DNA from: [Phialemoniopsis] sp. UDSM-2020
Taxonomy: Eukaryota > Ascomycota > Sordariomycetes > Thyridiales > Thyridiaceae
Reading direction: 5' to 3'
Length of the DNA stretch: 64,000 nucleotides
Assembly: GCA_018873225.1 (NCBI GenBank)
Contig: JAEILZ010000001.1
Span: 4,960,001 to 5,024,000 of the forward strand
Shown: positions 23,707 to 33,839 of the stretch, piece by piece
Numbering within the stretch: the stretch's first letter is position 1
Layout of the letters: each line of letters begins with the position of its first letter
Position numbers and translations under genes: made by a program
Notes under the pieces: generated by a model
Told to the model about the DNA's origin: nothing
The model's input: only the letters and a program-made list of their open reading frames with translations
The model's database searches: none

Positions 23707-24622
23707 ATGCCGCCTACTGCAGTTTTGATACGCCACGCACAAGCGTTGCACAATGAAACAAATAAGTCTACCTAGGTCTCATGTATTTTCGTATACGTTC
23801 ACAAATACTGACATCTCATTACAGGACTATGAGATCCACGATCCAGATCTGACCGAGCTAGGCCGGAATCAAAGCAAGGAGCTCCGAGAGAAGCTCATTC
23901 AAAGCTTGCCTGGCCAGCTTGATGTTGGTCTTATTCTCGTCAGCCCGATGAGGAGGACATGCCAAACCGCCCTGATAGCCCTCGACTGGTTGATCGAGCA
24001 AGGTGTGCCGATACAGGCTCACGCGGGCTGGCAAGGTGAGTCACCGTTGCTATATCTTTACCATGCCTTCTTTCTCTCCTTTGCAACACATATCGCTCTA
24101 CGGACTGGCTTTAATCGACTCAAGATCGCGCCTATCCAACAAATGCACAAGTCCGCCTACTGTCAACAATCCTTACTGACCTCCAGCCTAGAAAACTCGT
24201 CCAAACCCTGCGACTCGGGCTCCGACCTCGAAGGCCTCAAGAAGGAGTTCCCGACCATCGACTTTTCTCACGTCGACCCGGTCTACCCAGACAAGACCTC
24301 CCCCGCCGGCGCCCACTATGCTTTTACGCGTGACGCCCTGCTCAACCGTGCTCAGGCATGCGCGCGAGATTTGTATGAGCGGCCGGAGAAGGCCGTCGTC
24401 GTGGTGTCGCACTCGGGCTTTCTCAGACAGGCCCTGACGGGCTGCTTCTGGTTTAACGCCGACTACCGCATTTTCGACATCAAGAAGGAAGATGATGGGA
24501 AGTTTGAGCTGGAGCAGTGGGAGCAGACGGCCAAGGGCGGCGGAGGCATGGGCTGGAGCTGGACCGAGATGGTGGAGCTTGGGGACGGGCTGCCTGTGCC
24601 GGATGAGGTGCCGCCTCAGTAG
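23707..24622 (+). CDS. Histidine phosphatase; exon 1 donor abnormal
   Basis: Phosphoglycerate-mutase-like (histidine phosphatase) enzyme, substrate unknown. Exon 1 from 23707 encodes the catalytic motif LIRHAQALHN. Exon 2 is 23825-24035 (IHDPDLTELG, SPMRRTCQTA) and exon 3 is 24192-24622 (KPCDSGS, second catalytic region VVSHSGFLRQ). The second intron, 24036-24191, splices normally. The first does not: exon 2 must begin in phase 0, which requires exon 1 to end after AAT at 23763, where the next bases are AAGTCT. The only nearby GT (23766) leaves the wrong phase and leads to a stop. A canonical GTAAGT lacking its first GT would look exactly like this. With that join the product is 232 residues. 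It may be a damaged allele, a non-canonical intron or a sequence error. Confidence 0.8.
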
Positions 24623-25282
24623 ATAAGTTGGTGAGTGATTGGGTCTAGATTTTGCTTTCGCGGTTCAGATATACATACAGTAGACGCGATAGATATTGAG
24701 CACCTGGCGATGGTATTCTGCCTCATCGGGCCCCGGCCATAAAACACAGCGTGCATCTCTCAGCCTTCCCATCCCGGCAATGCAACACACCATGCCAGTA
24801 TCTGGCTGTGATTTGCGAAGACATTTTCTCCATTAATACATAACCAACCGGAAACATAACCAGGTTGCTCCGTCCATTCACGTCGGTGCCTTGTTCCCGC
24901 CTCTGCCTTGCGCGGGCCTGCTCGATTGGCCGGCTCAGCCTCCGTGCATGAACAAACTGCAGCTTCGGCCAACAGCAATTGGCCCGACCTCTGGGCCCCG
25001 GCCAGCAGAGCTGTGCAGCTTGAATCATGCAGAATCCAGTGCGTGCGACCCAACAACTTTCAGTGAGATCCCCGCGCCAACATGTATTTTTGAGCCTGTT
25101 AGAGGCCTCAAAGCGTTGTGCTCGCCTCGCTTTCTGAATAAGAATGTGCTGATTTTCCCGCCAGCTTCGGCTAGTTTTGGTCGTCGCCTGATTTCATAAC
25201 CATGGCTTCGACTTTATCTGTCTTTTTGAGCACGAAGAAGTAGAAGTGATTGCGATTTGACCCTCTTTTGCACTTGAGAGCA
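24623..25282. other. Intergenic, 660 bp
   Basis: Tandem spacer between the phosphatase and the next plus-strand gene. Nothing recognisable seen. Confidence 0.5.
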
Positions 25283-26537
25283 ATGCCGGCTCGAACGGTC
25301 ACCCACTTCTCCGACAACCGCCTCCCGAGGAGGCACGGCCCGCCGCAACGATCACCGGTGTCGGCGCCGGCGCCGCCGGCATCACTGGCTGGTCGGATCC
25401 GGTGGCTCCCGCCCAAGATCGAGATCCCCACCGGCGTCGACTGCTCGTCCATCGACCTCGACGACGACGCCTACAACCACCCCGTCGTGATCCTCTCTGC
25501 GACGATACCGCACGACCGCATCATCGAGGTCCTCATGGTATGTTTGTTTCCACAGACTCCCCCGAAACCGAGGACTACCCTACTAACTCGCCATCTTTAC
25601 ACAGGTCACATCCTTCCGCGAAAGGGACCTCGAGGCGCACTTCCGCGAGCCCCACCGCCGGCACCTCTGGGCCGAGCACCTGCCCATCCACCCATCCAAG
25701 CCGCACCCGACCCTCGACGGCGTCCTGCTGCGGCTTACCCCGGGCTGCAGGCCGCTCAAGAAGAACTCGTACATCAAAATCGCCAAGCGCGTTAGTCTGC
25801 CCGTCGATGCTTTACGTTGGTACGACAGGGGCAACGACAACACGGCGCTGGGCGCGGCGTCGTACCGCGTTTTGGCCGAGAGGTGCGGATACGCTGCCGT
25901 CGAGACGACGCTGACGAGAGAGGAGATCCTGCGCAAGGAGGTTAAGGCCGATGTCGATGCTCTCTTCAGGCAAGTAGGGATCATGCCGCGCAGGACTCCG
26001 TCTCTGACGGAGAGGCCGCCTGCGCCTGGACATGCACGCGTCCACAGATTGGCCCCGGCGTGCAGCTACTCAGACATGGTCGCCGGGCAGCGGCAGCCCT
26101 CGAGTCCCAGCCGGTACACGCCTGCTGACCGTCTTCGTCTGCCTGGTTCTTACCCGGCAACGACGCAAGCAGCGACCGAACGGACGAGGCTTTGGAGCGG
26201 TAGTACTACTGCGTGGAACCAGACGACCTACGGCGCCATATCCAGTCACCGCGGCGCTGAGTCGGGTCCAGCCAAGAAAGGCGGGCCGTCGGTGTGGATG
26301 CAGATCCTGCGCTTCCTGGGCCGGGCGGTGGCTAGCACGACGCTGTGGTTCTGGGATCGGAGCGGGTACATCCTCGCTTGGGTGGCGCTTGTTCTCCTAT
26401 TCTATGCCACGGCCTGGTGTGTGGTCAAGGGGATGGAGCTTGTGGAGGCCGGGTGGGCGTGGCTGTCTGCTGGTGTGTCGGGGGCGATCGAGGGGGTCGT
26501 GCATTGGTTCAAGAATCTTCTGGGGATCAAGGGATAG
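25283..26537 (+). CDS. Hypothetical protein with one C-terminal membrane segment
   Basis: Not recognised with confidence. Two exons, 25283-25537 and 25605-26537, phase 0; 395 residues. The N-terminal 80 residues are Pro/Arg-rich. A compact region follows with YNHPVVILS, VTSFRERDLEAHF, HLPIHPSKPHP, LKKNSYIKI and ALGAASYRVL, a pattern I associate with uncharacterised fungal proteins. It vaguely recalls the PemK/MazF-like HPVVVLS strand, but that is only an impression. A disordered Ser/Thr/Arg-rich part comes next, then one hydrophobic segment (YILAWVALVLLFYATAWCVV) about 50 residues from the end and an amphipathic tail. Likely membrane-anchored. Confidence 0.7.
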
Positions 26538-26771
26538 GCTGAGATATCTGAGGGAGGAGGCGTTTGTAGGATTTTGTCTTTTGACCAGAGAAGATTGTAT
26601 ATTGGAATTAGAGAAGGAATCTATCCTCTTCAACACCAGTATCTGGGAGATTCTCATAAAATGCCCGCATCTAATGCGCCGTCTTGAGAAAGGAAAGTAG
26701 AATGATGCTAAATGATTGATGCTAAAGTACATGATAGTCCTACACCATAGACGAACTAATAGGGCTCATCA

Positions 26772-27197
26772 TCAGTTGTAAACCTTGGGCTTGTCATCAG
26801 GCGGCGGGTAGAGCCAGCGATAGATCCACCTGGCGTAGAAGATGGTCTCCATGGTGCCGTAGATGCTCAACGCCACGAGAATGACAATCTTGGTGCGGCG
26901 AGTGGCACCGAGCTGGTCGAGGAAGCCCAGCGGGTTGAACTTCTCTTTAGGTTGGGCCTGATCCTGGCTTGACTCCTGAGACGACGCATTGGTCTTGGGC
27001 GTCGTCTTTGGTGACGAGCTAGGCTGTGAGTTGCGGAGTGTGCGTTGACTGCCGAAGGGCCGTTGGACTTGGAACGTCTTTGAGTATGTGGCAGAGAGCT
27101 GACGAGGGTTGAACAGGGATCTCGTTGATCTCCTCGTGACCTGCAATGTGGCGGGTGAAGAAGCCATGCCTCTGATGAAAGCTGTCGGTGCAGCCAT
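26772..27197 (-). CDS. Small predicted mitochondrial membrane protein
   Basis: Not assigned to a named family. One exon, about 141 residues from the Met at 27197; an in-frame Met at 27278 would add 27 residues that do not look like a targeting signal. The N-terminal 60 residues are rich in Arg, Ser and Thr and nearly lack acidic residues, as in mitochondrial presequences. A Ser/Gln/Lys-rich segment follows. Near the C-terminus are one hydrophobic helix (KIVILVALSIYGTMETIFYA) and RWIYRWLYPPP. Convergent with the gene ending at 26537. Confidence 0.72.
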   Translation of the reverse strand: MAAPTAFIRGMASSPATLQVTRRSTRSLFNPRQLSATYSKTFQVQRPFGSQRTLRNSQPSSSPKTTPKTNASSQESSQDQAQPKEKFNPLGFLDQLGATRRTKIVILVALSIYGTMETIFYARWIYRWLYPPPDDKPKVYN

Positions 27198-27668
27198 GCC
27201 GAATGTAGTGGTGGAGTCTTGGCTAACAATATGGTGTGAAGGTATGACAGGGTCAACACTGTGTTGAAAGTTGATCAAAAAAACCTGATATAGTCGTATA
27301 GTATGTAGGAAAGAGTTCTGGAGGAAGCACGAGCTGAAAAGAACAGAAAATGAAGCAGTCGAAACATATGCCTCCTTTAATACAGCCGAGGGCAGAGAGG
27401 GCCGACTTTGGGTGAGGCAGCTCGTAAAAATCCCAATCCGGCAATGCCGCCTCTGAGAGACCCGCTCGTAATAAGTGCCCGATGCGGTCTAGCGCCACCA
27501 TTTGATCTCTCTCCTAGAACTTCCGACTACCACGACATTGGGCATGAGCTGCGGCTGGAACACATGGTTCGGGCAGAAACCTCAATCGCCGGGAGGCTGG
27601 CATCTCCCTTACGTGACACTTTTCAACGACATATGCACTGAACAGCGGCAATCTTGGGGGGAAACAGC
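27198..27668. other. Divergent promoter region
   Basis: About 470 bp between two divergent starts. Nothing recognisable beyond presumed promoters. Confidence 0.45.
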
Positions 27669-28668
27669 ATGGATAATGCAAGAGACACCCCGACAAGTCC
27701 CGTTGTCGAGATTGCTCCAGATGGCGATCTGATTCTCAAAGTTGGGCCCGAGGAGGCAAGGCTTCGTGTTCATTCCATGTTGTTGACAGTCGTCTCGCAA
27801 CCTTTCGCCGCCATGCTGGGGCCAGACTGGAAGGAAGGCCGTGATTTGCGCGATTCCGATGGACCTGTCGAGATATCATTGCCCGAGGACGATGCAACTG
27901 CATTGAAAATCATGTGTTCTGTCATTCACCATCAGAATAACGACATACCTCAGACCCTCGCTGCAGGCGATACTCTCGCAATTGCCGTCACCGCAGACAA
28001 GTATAATTGTCTTCATGCCCTGAAATTTGCGAGCGAAAGCTGGCTTCGACCCTCTGGGGACGACGCCGGCAATCTGATGCTTCTCGCTGCTGCGGCATAT
28101 CTATTTCAGAACGCACGCGCATTCAAAGAGATCACGAGAGTATTGGTACTTGACTATGGTGGTTCTTATCTTGCTCTCTCATGCGAAGATGTTGAATCTG
28201 CTATGACGTGGAGGGTCTTCTGTAAGCAACTCCATGATCCGTTTGAACATACGACTGACAGGCAAACGGTAAGGTCTACTAGAAGAGCAGAGAGCGGTTG
28301 CAAGGCTGAAGGTGGCAAATATGCTCCTATCAGGGGTAAATGCTGGGCTCTGTGCTCACAAGTGTGGATGGACAAGCAAATATGCATATGCATATGTCAA
28401 ACTCTTGGAGAGAAAGGATCTCTGGCCAGCAGACTTATCCCACACCACTATCTCCAAGATACTAGAGTCAGTAGAGAGGATGCCCAATCCAGTTCCGGAA
28501 GAAGCAAGCACTGCATGTACCTATGAGTACAAGCATGCCGCGCCAGCATACAGGAGCGACCGTAGTTACAGTCTGGACGAATTTGACAAGAGTATCGGGC
28601 TTTGTCTACACTGCGTTCGGTCAGGGGGTCTAAATTCTAAGTGTAGCCAGCCCTCCCATAGCTCTTAA
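27669..28668 (+). CDS. BTB/POZ domain protein
   Basis: Predicted protein-interaction or Cullin-3 adaptor-like protein. Two exons, 27669-28221 and 28274-28668, 315 residues. Residues about 15-125 match a fungal BTB fold: GDLILKVGPEEARLRVHSMLL, then FAAMLGPDWKEG, ISLPEDDATALKIMCSVIHH and ADKYNC. A helical region follows (EITRVLVLDYGGSY, then WRVFC joined to LLEEQRAVARLKVANM). The acceptor at 28273 (gtaag) was chosen because an earlier AG at 28261 would put a stop in frame. The Cys-containing C-terminus has no known motif. Many fungi carry large families of such genes. Confidence 0.85.
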
Positions 28669-28948
28669 GATCAATCGTGATGGACATGTGTCCTGATGTG
28701 ACAAGGAATGGAGGTTGGGGAAGCTTGCTGATCCTGACATTGTGATCTTGGGGGAATTGCAATACATTTGGGCATCGTCTTCCAGCTCATTACTGCTTGG
28801 TGATGATGTTAGCAATTTCTGGCTATGTATTTGATGGTCCCTGTCATAGCAGAGCTTCATAAGGCCTACTTGCCCAAGCAGAACTAAGAAGATGTTCGTC
28901 CCCGCCCTCCGCTAGCTTCACTCAGAAATCCCCCAACTCGTACCAGAC

Positions 28949-29227
28949 TCAGATGTGAGTACCGTCGGGCCCGATGCAGCCAGTCGGCACGGTGGTGCTG
29001 CACTTGCCTATATTCCCGCAGTCCCGCACTAGGCGCCAGGTGTTTTGCGGTGTGCAGACATACCACTTGCACGTGTAGGCGAGGCCTTGGGAGTCCGTGA
29101 CGCCGTGGAACCACTGCCAATTGCGATCCGTGCAGGCGGGCAGGCCGGCCGAGATGAGATCCTTGGGCCCGGCGGCGGGTGCGGCCGCGGCAAGGGCGGC
29201 GAGGAGTGGGATAGCGTAGAGCTTCAT
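28949..29227 (-). CDS. Small secreted cysteine-rich protein
   Basis: Predicted extracellular protein of 92 residues from the Met at 29227 (an in-frame Met three codons upstream is possible). A clean signal peptide (MKLYAIPLLAALAAAAPA) precedes a mature part of about 75 residues with six cysteines: ACTD, YTCKW, VCTP, DCGN, KCST and GCIG. It is also rich in Trp (WQWFHG, KWY, TWR). No known domain. The size, signal peptide and even number of Cys fit a fungal effector or surface-active protein, but function is unknown. Confidence 0.75.
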   Translation of the reverse strand: MKLYAIPLLAALAAAAPAAGPKDLISAGLPACTDRNWQWFHGVTDSQGLAYTCKWYVCTPQNTWRLVRDCGNIGKCSTTVPTGCIGPDGTHI

Positions 29228-30280
29228 GATGATCATTTCTTTATGCTTGAAGAAGTGTTAGCTGTTGGTTTAAAGATCTGAATGTTGGGAGGACGACTAG
29301 CAGCAAAAGCTTGCAAATTTCGTGAAGAGAACCGATGATGTTTGAGAGTCTGATCAGAGCTGATTTGCCTTGATGCTCTCTTGCCACTTCATATCTGGAA
29401 CGACGGCCTCTGTATTTTCATAACTTTCTGCAACATGAGTCCGAGTCACGGCATACAAAGCATTCATCAGCGTTCGAGTGACACGCAGAGTGTGTAGACT
29501 GTCTGAAGCGTTAGTGGGTAGCGAGTCTTTGTCCACTCATCAGGTGGGCTCAGCTCCTGAAATTAATGACAAAGAATGTCATCGTAAATTTAGGTTAGTG
29601 AAACAGTATATGTCAAAGGATAACGCAAAATACGAGTTGAGGCAGATCTGTTGGTTGTACATGAAGTAGATAAAGACCCATCTGAGCGCAATGATCCAAT
29701 ATGAAATAATAATGAAGGTGACTCCAACGTTAGTTGAGAATCGTCAGCCGAAGGCAAGCTCCACCGATTACAAAGGAAAGAATTTCTTTGCCGTGTCACC
29801 CCAGTGTACATACGCAGCATGCAGCGTATTGATGCGTATCACTGTAGGGCTGGGCCGCGGGCACCGATCCATTTCCTTAGCGGCCGGATGTTGTCGGATT
29901 TTATCTAAGCTTACGATCTCACTGAGACACTGCCGTTTTCTGACGAAAAGTACGACTGACCGGAGTGGAGCCACAGTAATCGGGAGCTTAACTCCAAATC
30001 CGGGGCAGCCCGCCAAGACATGAGACACGGCAACACTCACTAACCCAGCTTCCGGGCTTAAGTCCGACTCTCCTTTTATCAACTGTAACAAATTCTGCAG
30101 CCAGAAGCTGAAGCAGGAAAAGTATATAAGGAGAAGAGAAGATGTCTATGCAAGCAGTCATGAGTTTCAAACCGCACTCCAACAGCTACGACCTGTTCTC
30201 ACTGCGAACCAAAGCAGCACCTTTGATAAACAGCCCCATCCAACACCAACACCAGTAAATCACAAGCCCTACCATACAAC
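29228..30280. other. Divergent promoter region, 1.05 kb
   Basis: Between the small secreted protein (minus) and the aldo/keto reductase (plus). Holds a good TATA box at 30123-30130; no coding sequence stands up. Confidence 0.5.
30123..30130 (+). promoter_or_regulatory. TATA box of aldo/keto reductase
   Basis: TATATAAG about 150 nt before the start codon at 30281, followed by a purine-rich stretch. It suggests a regulated rather than housekeeping promoter. Confidence 0.6.
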
Positions 30281-31342
30281 ATGACCGCAACCGGTACTCC
30301 GACCCAGCCCGTCACGGGCATGGGCTTCCTCAACTTCACATGGCGGCCCGAGATCACCCCCGACGAGCAGGCCTTCGCCTGCATGAAAGCAGCCATCGCC
30401 GGCGGCGCCACCCAGTGGTCCTCGGCCTTTGGCTACGGCCCGCCCGACAACCCGGGCGCGGGGCTCCAGCTCCTGAGCCGCTACTTTGAAAAGTACCCGG
30501 AGGACGCGCCCAAGGTGACCCTCTTTGTGCGCGCCTGCTTGGCCGTGCCCCTGCGCCCGGTGACCAGCCGCGCCGAGGTGCTCGCCAGCGCCGCCGAGTG
30601 CAACGCCCTGCTGCGCGGGTTCAAGAAGATGGACGTCTTTGGCCCTGCGCGCATGAACGATAAAGAGGTCCCCGTTGAGGAGACGTGCGGTGCGCTCAAG
30701 GAGTTGATTGAGAAGGGCGAGATCGGGGCCGCGGGCCTGTCCGAGGTTGGCGCCGAGACGATCCGCCGCGCGTGCAAGGTGGTGCCCATCGTTGCTGTCG
30801 AGGAGGAGTTCTCGCTGTGGAGCACCGAGATACTGACTAACGGCGTTGCGGATGTGTGCCGTGAGAATAATGTGGCCATCTGGGCGTATGCGCCGCTGGG
30901 ATATGGCTTCCTGACGGGCCAGATAAGGAAATTCGAGGATATTCCCGAGGGCGACTTGAGGAGGATGGTTGGGCGGTTTCAGGGCGAGGTATGAGATTGG
31001 TTTCAAGAGCCCTTTGCTAGAGAATGCGTGCCGCTAACAGTAATCGGACAGAACTTTGACAAGAACCTCGAGCTCGTCGACAAGGTCAACGAGTTTGCTG
31101 CCCGCAAGGGCGTCAAGCCCGCCCAGCTGGCGCTGGCTTGGATTCGTGCGCACTCCAACGTGGACAACTGCGGCACCATTATCCCTATCCCTGGGACTAC
31201 GTCGCCTGCCAAGGTTGAGGAGAACTGTAAGGCTGTGTCGCTCTCGTCCGAGGAGAAGGCGGAGCTGGATGAGATATTAGCGTCGTTCTCAGTCGTTGGC
31301 CATCGATCTATCCCAGAGCTGCCAGATATCTGCTGGACGTAG
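30281..31342 (+). CDS. Aldo/keto reductase (pyridoxal reductase-like)
   Basis: NADPH-dependent carbonyl reductase of the AKR TIM-barrel fold, closest in pattern to fungal pyridoxal reductase (Plr1) relatives. Exons 30281-30988 and 31052-31342, phase 0; 332 residues. The barrel start is GMGFLNFTWRP; the active-site Tyr is at about 52 (FGYGPPD), followed by SRYFEKYPED. GLSEVGAETIRRA, YAPLGYGFLTG and PIPGTTSPAKVEEN mark the later strands and the cofactor site. Odd: the position of the catalytic Lys, usually after the KVxLxV strand, is Arg84 (LFVRACL). Substrate unknown. Confidence 0.93.
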
Positions 31343-31796
31343 TGTAAGGATGTGATTTGCGAGACATGAGGATATGTCCATTAGCACTCAAAGACGAACG
31401 GTAGTCACAACTATCTTCTCCTCGTTGATCCTGCTCTGAGTGTGTTAAGGGATGTGAGAAAATAGGAGTAGATCTGCGATTGAATTCACACAAATTCATA
31501 TGCATAGCTGAGACTGTGTGGCGTTCTTGGCAGGCTTGGCTCGTTGCTCTATCACCTGGAGTTGGCTTTCAGCCCCTCCTCCCTGGTCAAGCGCCCAAAT
31601 CAAGGCTTTCTCTCCGTCAAGCGGGTAAGACAACACCGAGATCATCTTGCTATCCAAGTCGACAGGCAAGTTGCGTCGTGGTGAAAACCTTTGCGGAGAG
31701 AATCATCCAAAGGACACTATACCAAGCCCATAGCTGCTCCCGTGTCTCTTCTACTGATGCCACTTTCATCTTCATTTTCATTGGCTTGACTTCGCT
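31343..31796. other. Intergenic, 450 bp
   Basis: Tandem spacer with the presumed promoter of the AIF-like gene. Nothing else seen. Confidence 0.5.
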
Positions 31797-33152
31797 ATGC
31801 TCCGAGAGACTCTTTACTACCTGCTACCAGGCCTCTTGATTGTCTGCAGTGCTCTTGTGTTCCGACGGCTCTCGCCCAAGGAGAAGAAGCCTCAGGTGCT
31901 CACTGACACAGGCATAACACCCTCAACCTCGACCCATACAGTGGTCATCCTCGGCGCTGGCTTCGCGGCCGTGCCATTGGCCCACCACCTGCTGAAGCAC
32001 ACGCCCTCATCGGTGGGCCTGCGCGTGATCATGGTCAGCCCCAACGACGAGATGCTATGGGTCTACGCCACGGTGCGCGCCATCCTGCCCGACGGGTTCG
32101 GCGACGACAAGATTTTTCTTCCCTTCGGACCCGCATTTGCCAACTACCGCACATCTAGTTTCGACCATCTTCTGGGTGTAGCAAAGAGTCTGGACCCCGA
32201 CACGAACCGCGTAACGATCGCTCTGACGGGACCAGACGGAGACGGCCAGCAGCAGGAGCGCACTATCGACTACGATACGCTCATCATCGCCACTGGGTCA
32301 TCCTTCAAGGAGGGAATGCCATTTAAGAACCTGGCCGATACGCCTTCCACAAAGCTAGCGATCCAAAGCCTACGCAAGCAGATCGCGACTGCCCGATCGA
32401 TCGTTGTGGCCGGTGCAGGGCAAACGGGTGTTGAGATAGCCGGCGAACTGGGCCAGGAGTACGGACTTTCAGGCAAGAAGGATATAATGTTGATAGCTGA
32501 CGACTCACTACCGCTGAGGCCAGATATCCGCAAAAATGTACGCCAGGCGGCGGCTCGGGAGCTGGCCGAGCTGAACGTCAAGATAGTAGCCAATACACGC
32601 GTCGTGGATGCTATAAAGACCCCGACTGGCGGTCACTGCCTGACACTGCAGTGTACTACAAGCAGAGGCGACAAGGTTGACAAAATGAACACAAGCACCA
32701 CATTAACAACGCTGGAAACAGACCTCTACATACCCTGCTTCGGCGTGCAGCCCAATACGAGCTTCCTCCCAGCGGCCATGCTCGACCTGGACGGCCGGGT
32801 CAAGGTCGACCGTACCACCCTCCAGGCCGCGGGCTACGAGAACATCTTCACCCTCGGCGACGCCAGCAACGCCCAGAGGGCCGAGGGCAACAACGCCGAG
32901 GCCCAGCTATGCTACCTGGGCCCGGCTCTGCAGCGCCGGCTCGCGGGGCGCGTCGCGGGGGCGCCCGCGTATAAGCCCGACGACAGTACCATGTTCGCCG
33001 TCTCCATCGGGCCGTACCGCGGCACCGGCCAAGCTGGTAGCTGGCGCCTGTGGGGGTGGATCGTCCGGGCCTCGGTGGGCAAGCATTTGGGTACCGACTA
33101 CGCACCGGACATTGCGGCGGGGAGGAGGACCGTAACACAGACGAAGTGGTGA
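31797..33152 (+). CDS. AIF/FSP1-like FAD oxidoreductase
   Basis: Pyridine nucleotide-disulfide oxidoreductase family member resembling AMID/FSP1 (AIFM2) and AIF, probably an NAD(P)H:quinone-type enzyme. One exon, 451 residues. The N-terminal hydrophobic stretch (YYLLPGLLIVCSALVF) suggests a membrane anchor. The first dinucleotide motif is VVILGAGFAAVPLA (about 49-62), followed by TLIIATGSS. The second motif is IVVAGAGQTGVEIAGEL, and the C-terminal FAD motif is IFTLGDAS. These are in the right order and spacing. No cysteine pair of the disulfide-reductase type is evident. Homologues are linked to cell death or ferroptosis resistance elsewhere; here that is inference. Confidence 0.9.
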   Translation: MLRETLYYLLPGLLIVCSALVFRRLSPKEKKPQVLTDTGITPSTSTHTVVILGAGFAAVPLAHHLLKHTPSSVGLRVIMVSPNDEMLWVYATVRAILPDGFGDDKIFLPFGPAFANYRTSSFDHLLGVAKSLDPDTNRVTIALTGPDGDGQQQERTIDYDTLIIATGSSFKEGMPFKNLADTPSTKLAIQSLRKQIATARSIVVAGAGQTGVEIAGELGQEYGLSGKKDIMLIADDSLPLRPDIRKNVRQAAARELAELNVKIVANTRVVDAIKTPTGGHCLTLQCTTSRGDKVDKMNTSTTLTTLETDLYIPCFGVQPNTSFLPAAMLDLDGRVKVDRTTLQAAGYENIFTLGDASNAQRAEGNNAEAQLCYLGPALQRRLAGRVAGAPAYKPDDSTMFAVSIGPYRGTGQAGSWRLWGWIVRASVGKHLGTDYAPDIAAGRRTVTQTKW

Positions 33153-33839
33153 GCAAGAGAGGTTGCTTGCTATAGAGCGCTTCTTTCGCTGCGTATGTCT
33201 GTTGTGATTGCGAAATTAGGCAAAGAGATAAGATTGAACTAGGAATTGTTTGCTAGATCTGGTCGTAGAATGCATTGAGGGATATTGGATAAAATCTGAA
33301 TCTTTCACCATTGCTCATCACCTCCTCGACTTTCACTGCTCTGAGATTCTGGAGAGGTCATGTCTTTTCAGCTGATCGTTTGTTGCCCCAAAGTCTCTGT
33401 CTTGCCTTGGCATCTGCCTTATGCAAGCGTCTCCAGTCGAATCTGACGTGCCCTCACCGTGGCTGGGTCGCCACCCATGCAAGAGTGCACTTGTCCACTC
33501 AGACCGCCTTAAACTGCGCAGTTCGGCGACGATCAACGAAAATGCAACTAAGGATAATTTTGATTCGAGTGTCGCAGAAGAGTGGAGTGCCTAATGTCTG
33601 CCTTGGCTCAAAGTCTGCAGTTGTGGCTGTTTTCTTGCATGGATGGTGCCAGCCTTGTGCTAGACGAAGCCAATCACCAGCCGGCTAGGCTTGTGGGCGA
33701 TACGCGGGGTGCCCCGAAAAGCTTGGGTATTCAGCTCCTCTTCCTCTCACAAGGCCTGTTCCCATTCCTCGTTCTCTCATCCACTTTCCTCCACCCTCCC
33801 CCACTCTATTTGCTTCCACTCACCAGCAACGAGATCAGG
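33153..33839. other. Intergenic, 690 bp
   Basis: Promoter region of the large patatin fusion gene, C/T-rich from about 33735 to 33820. No coding sequence seen. Confidence 0.5.
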
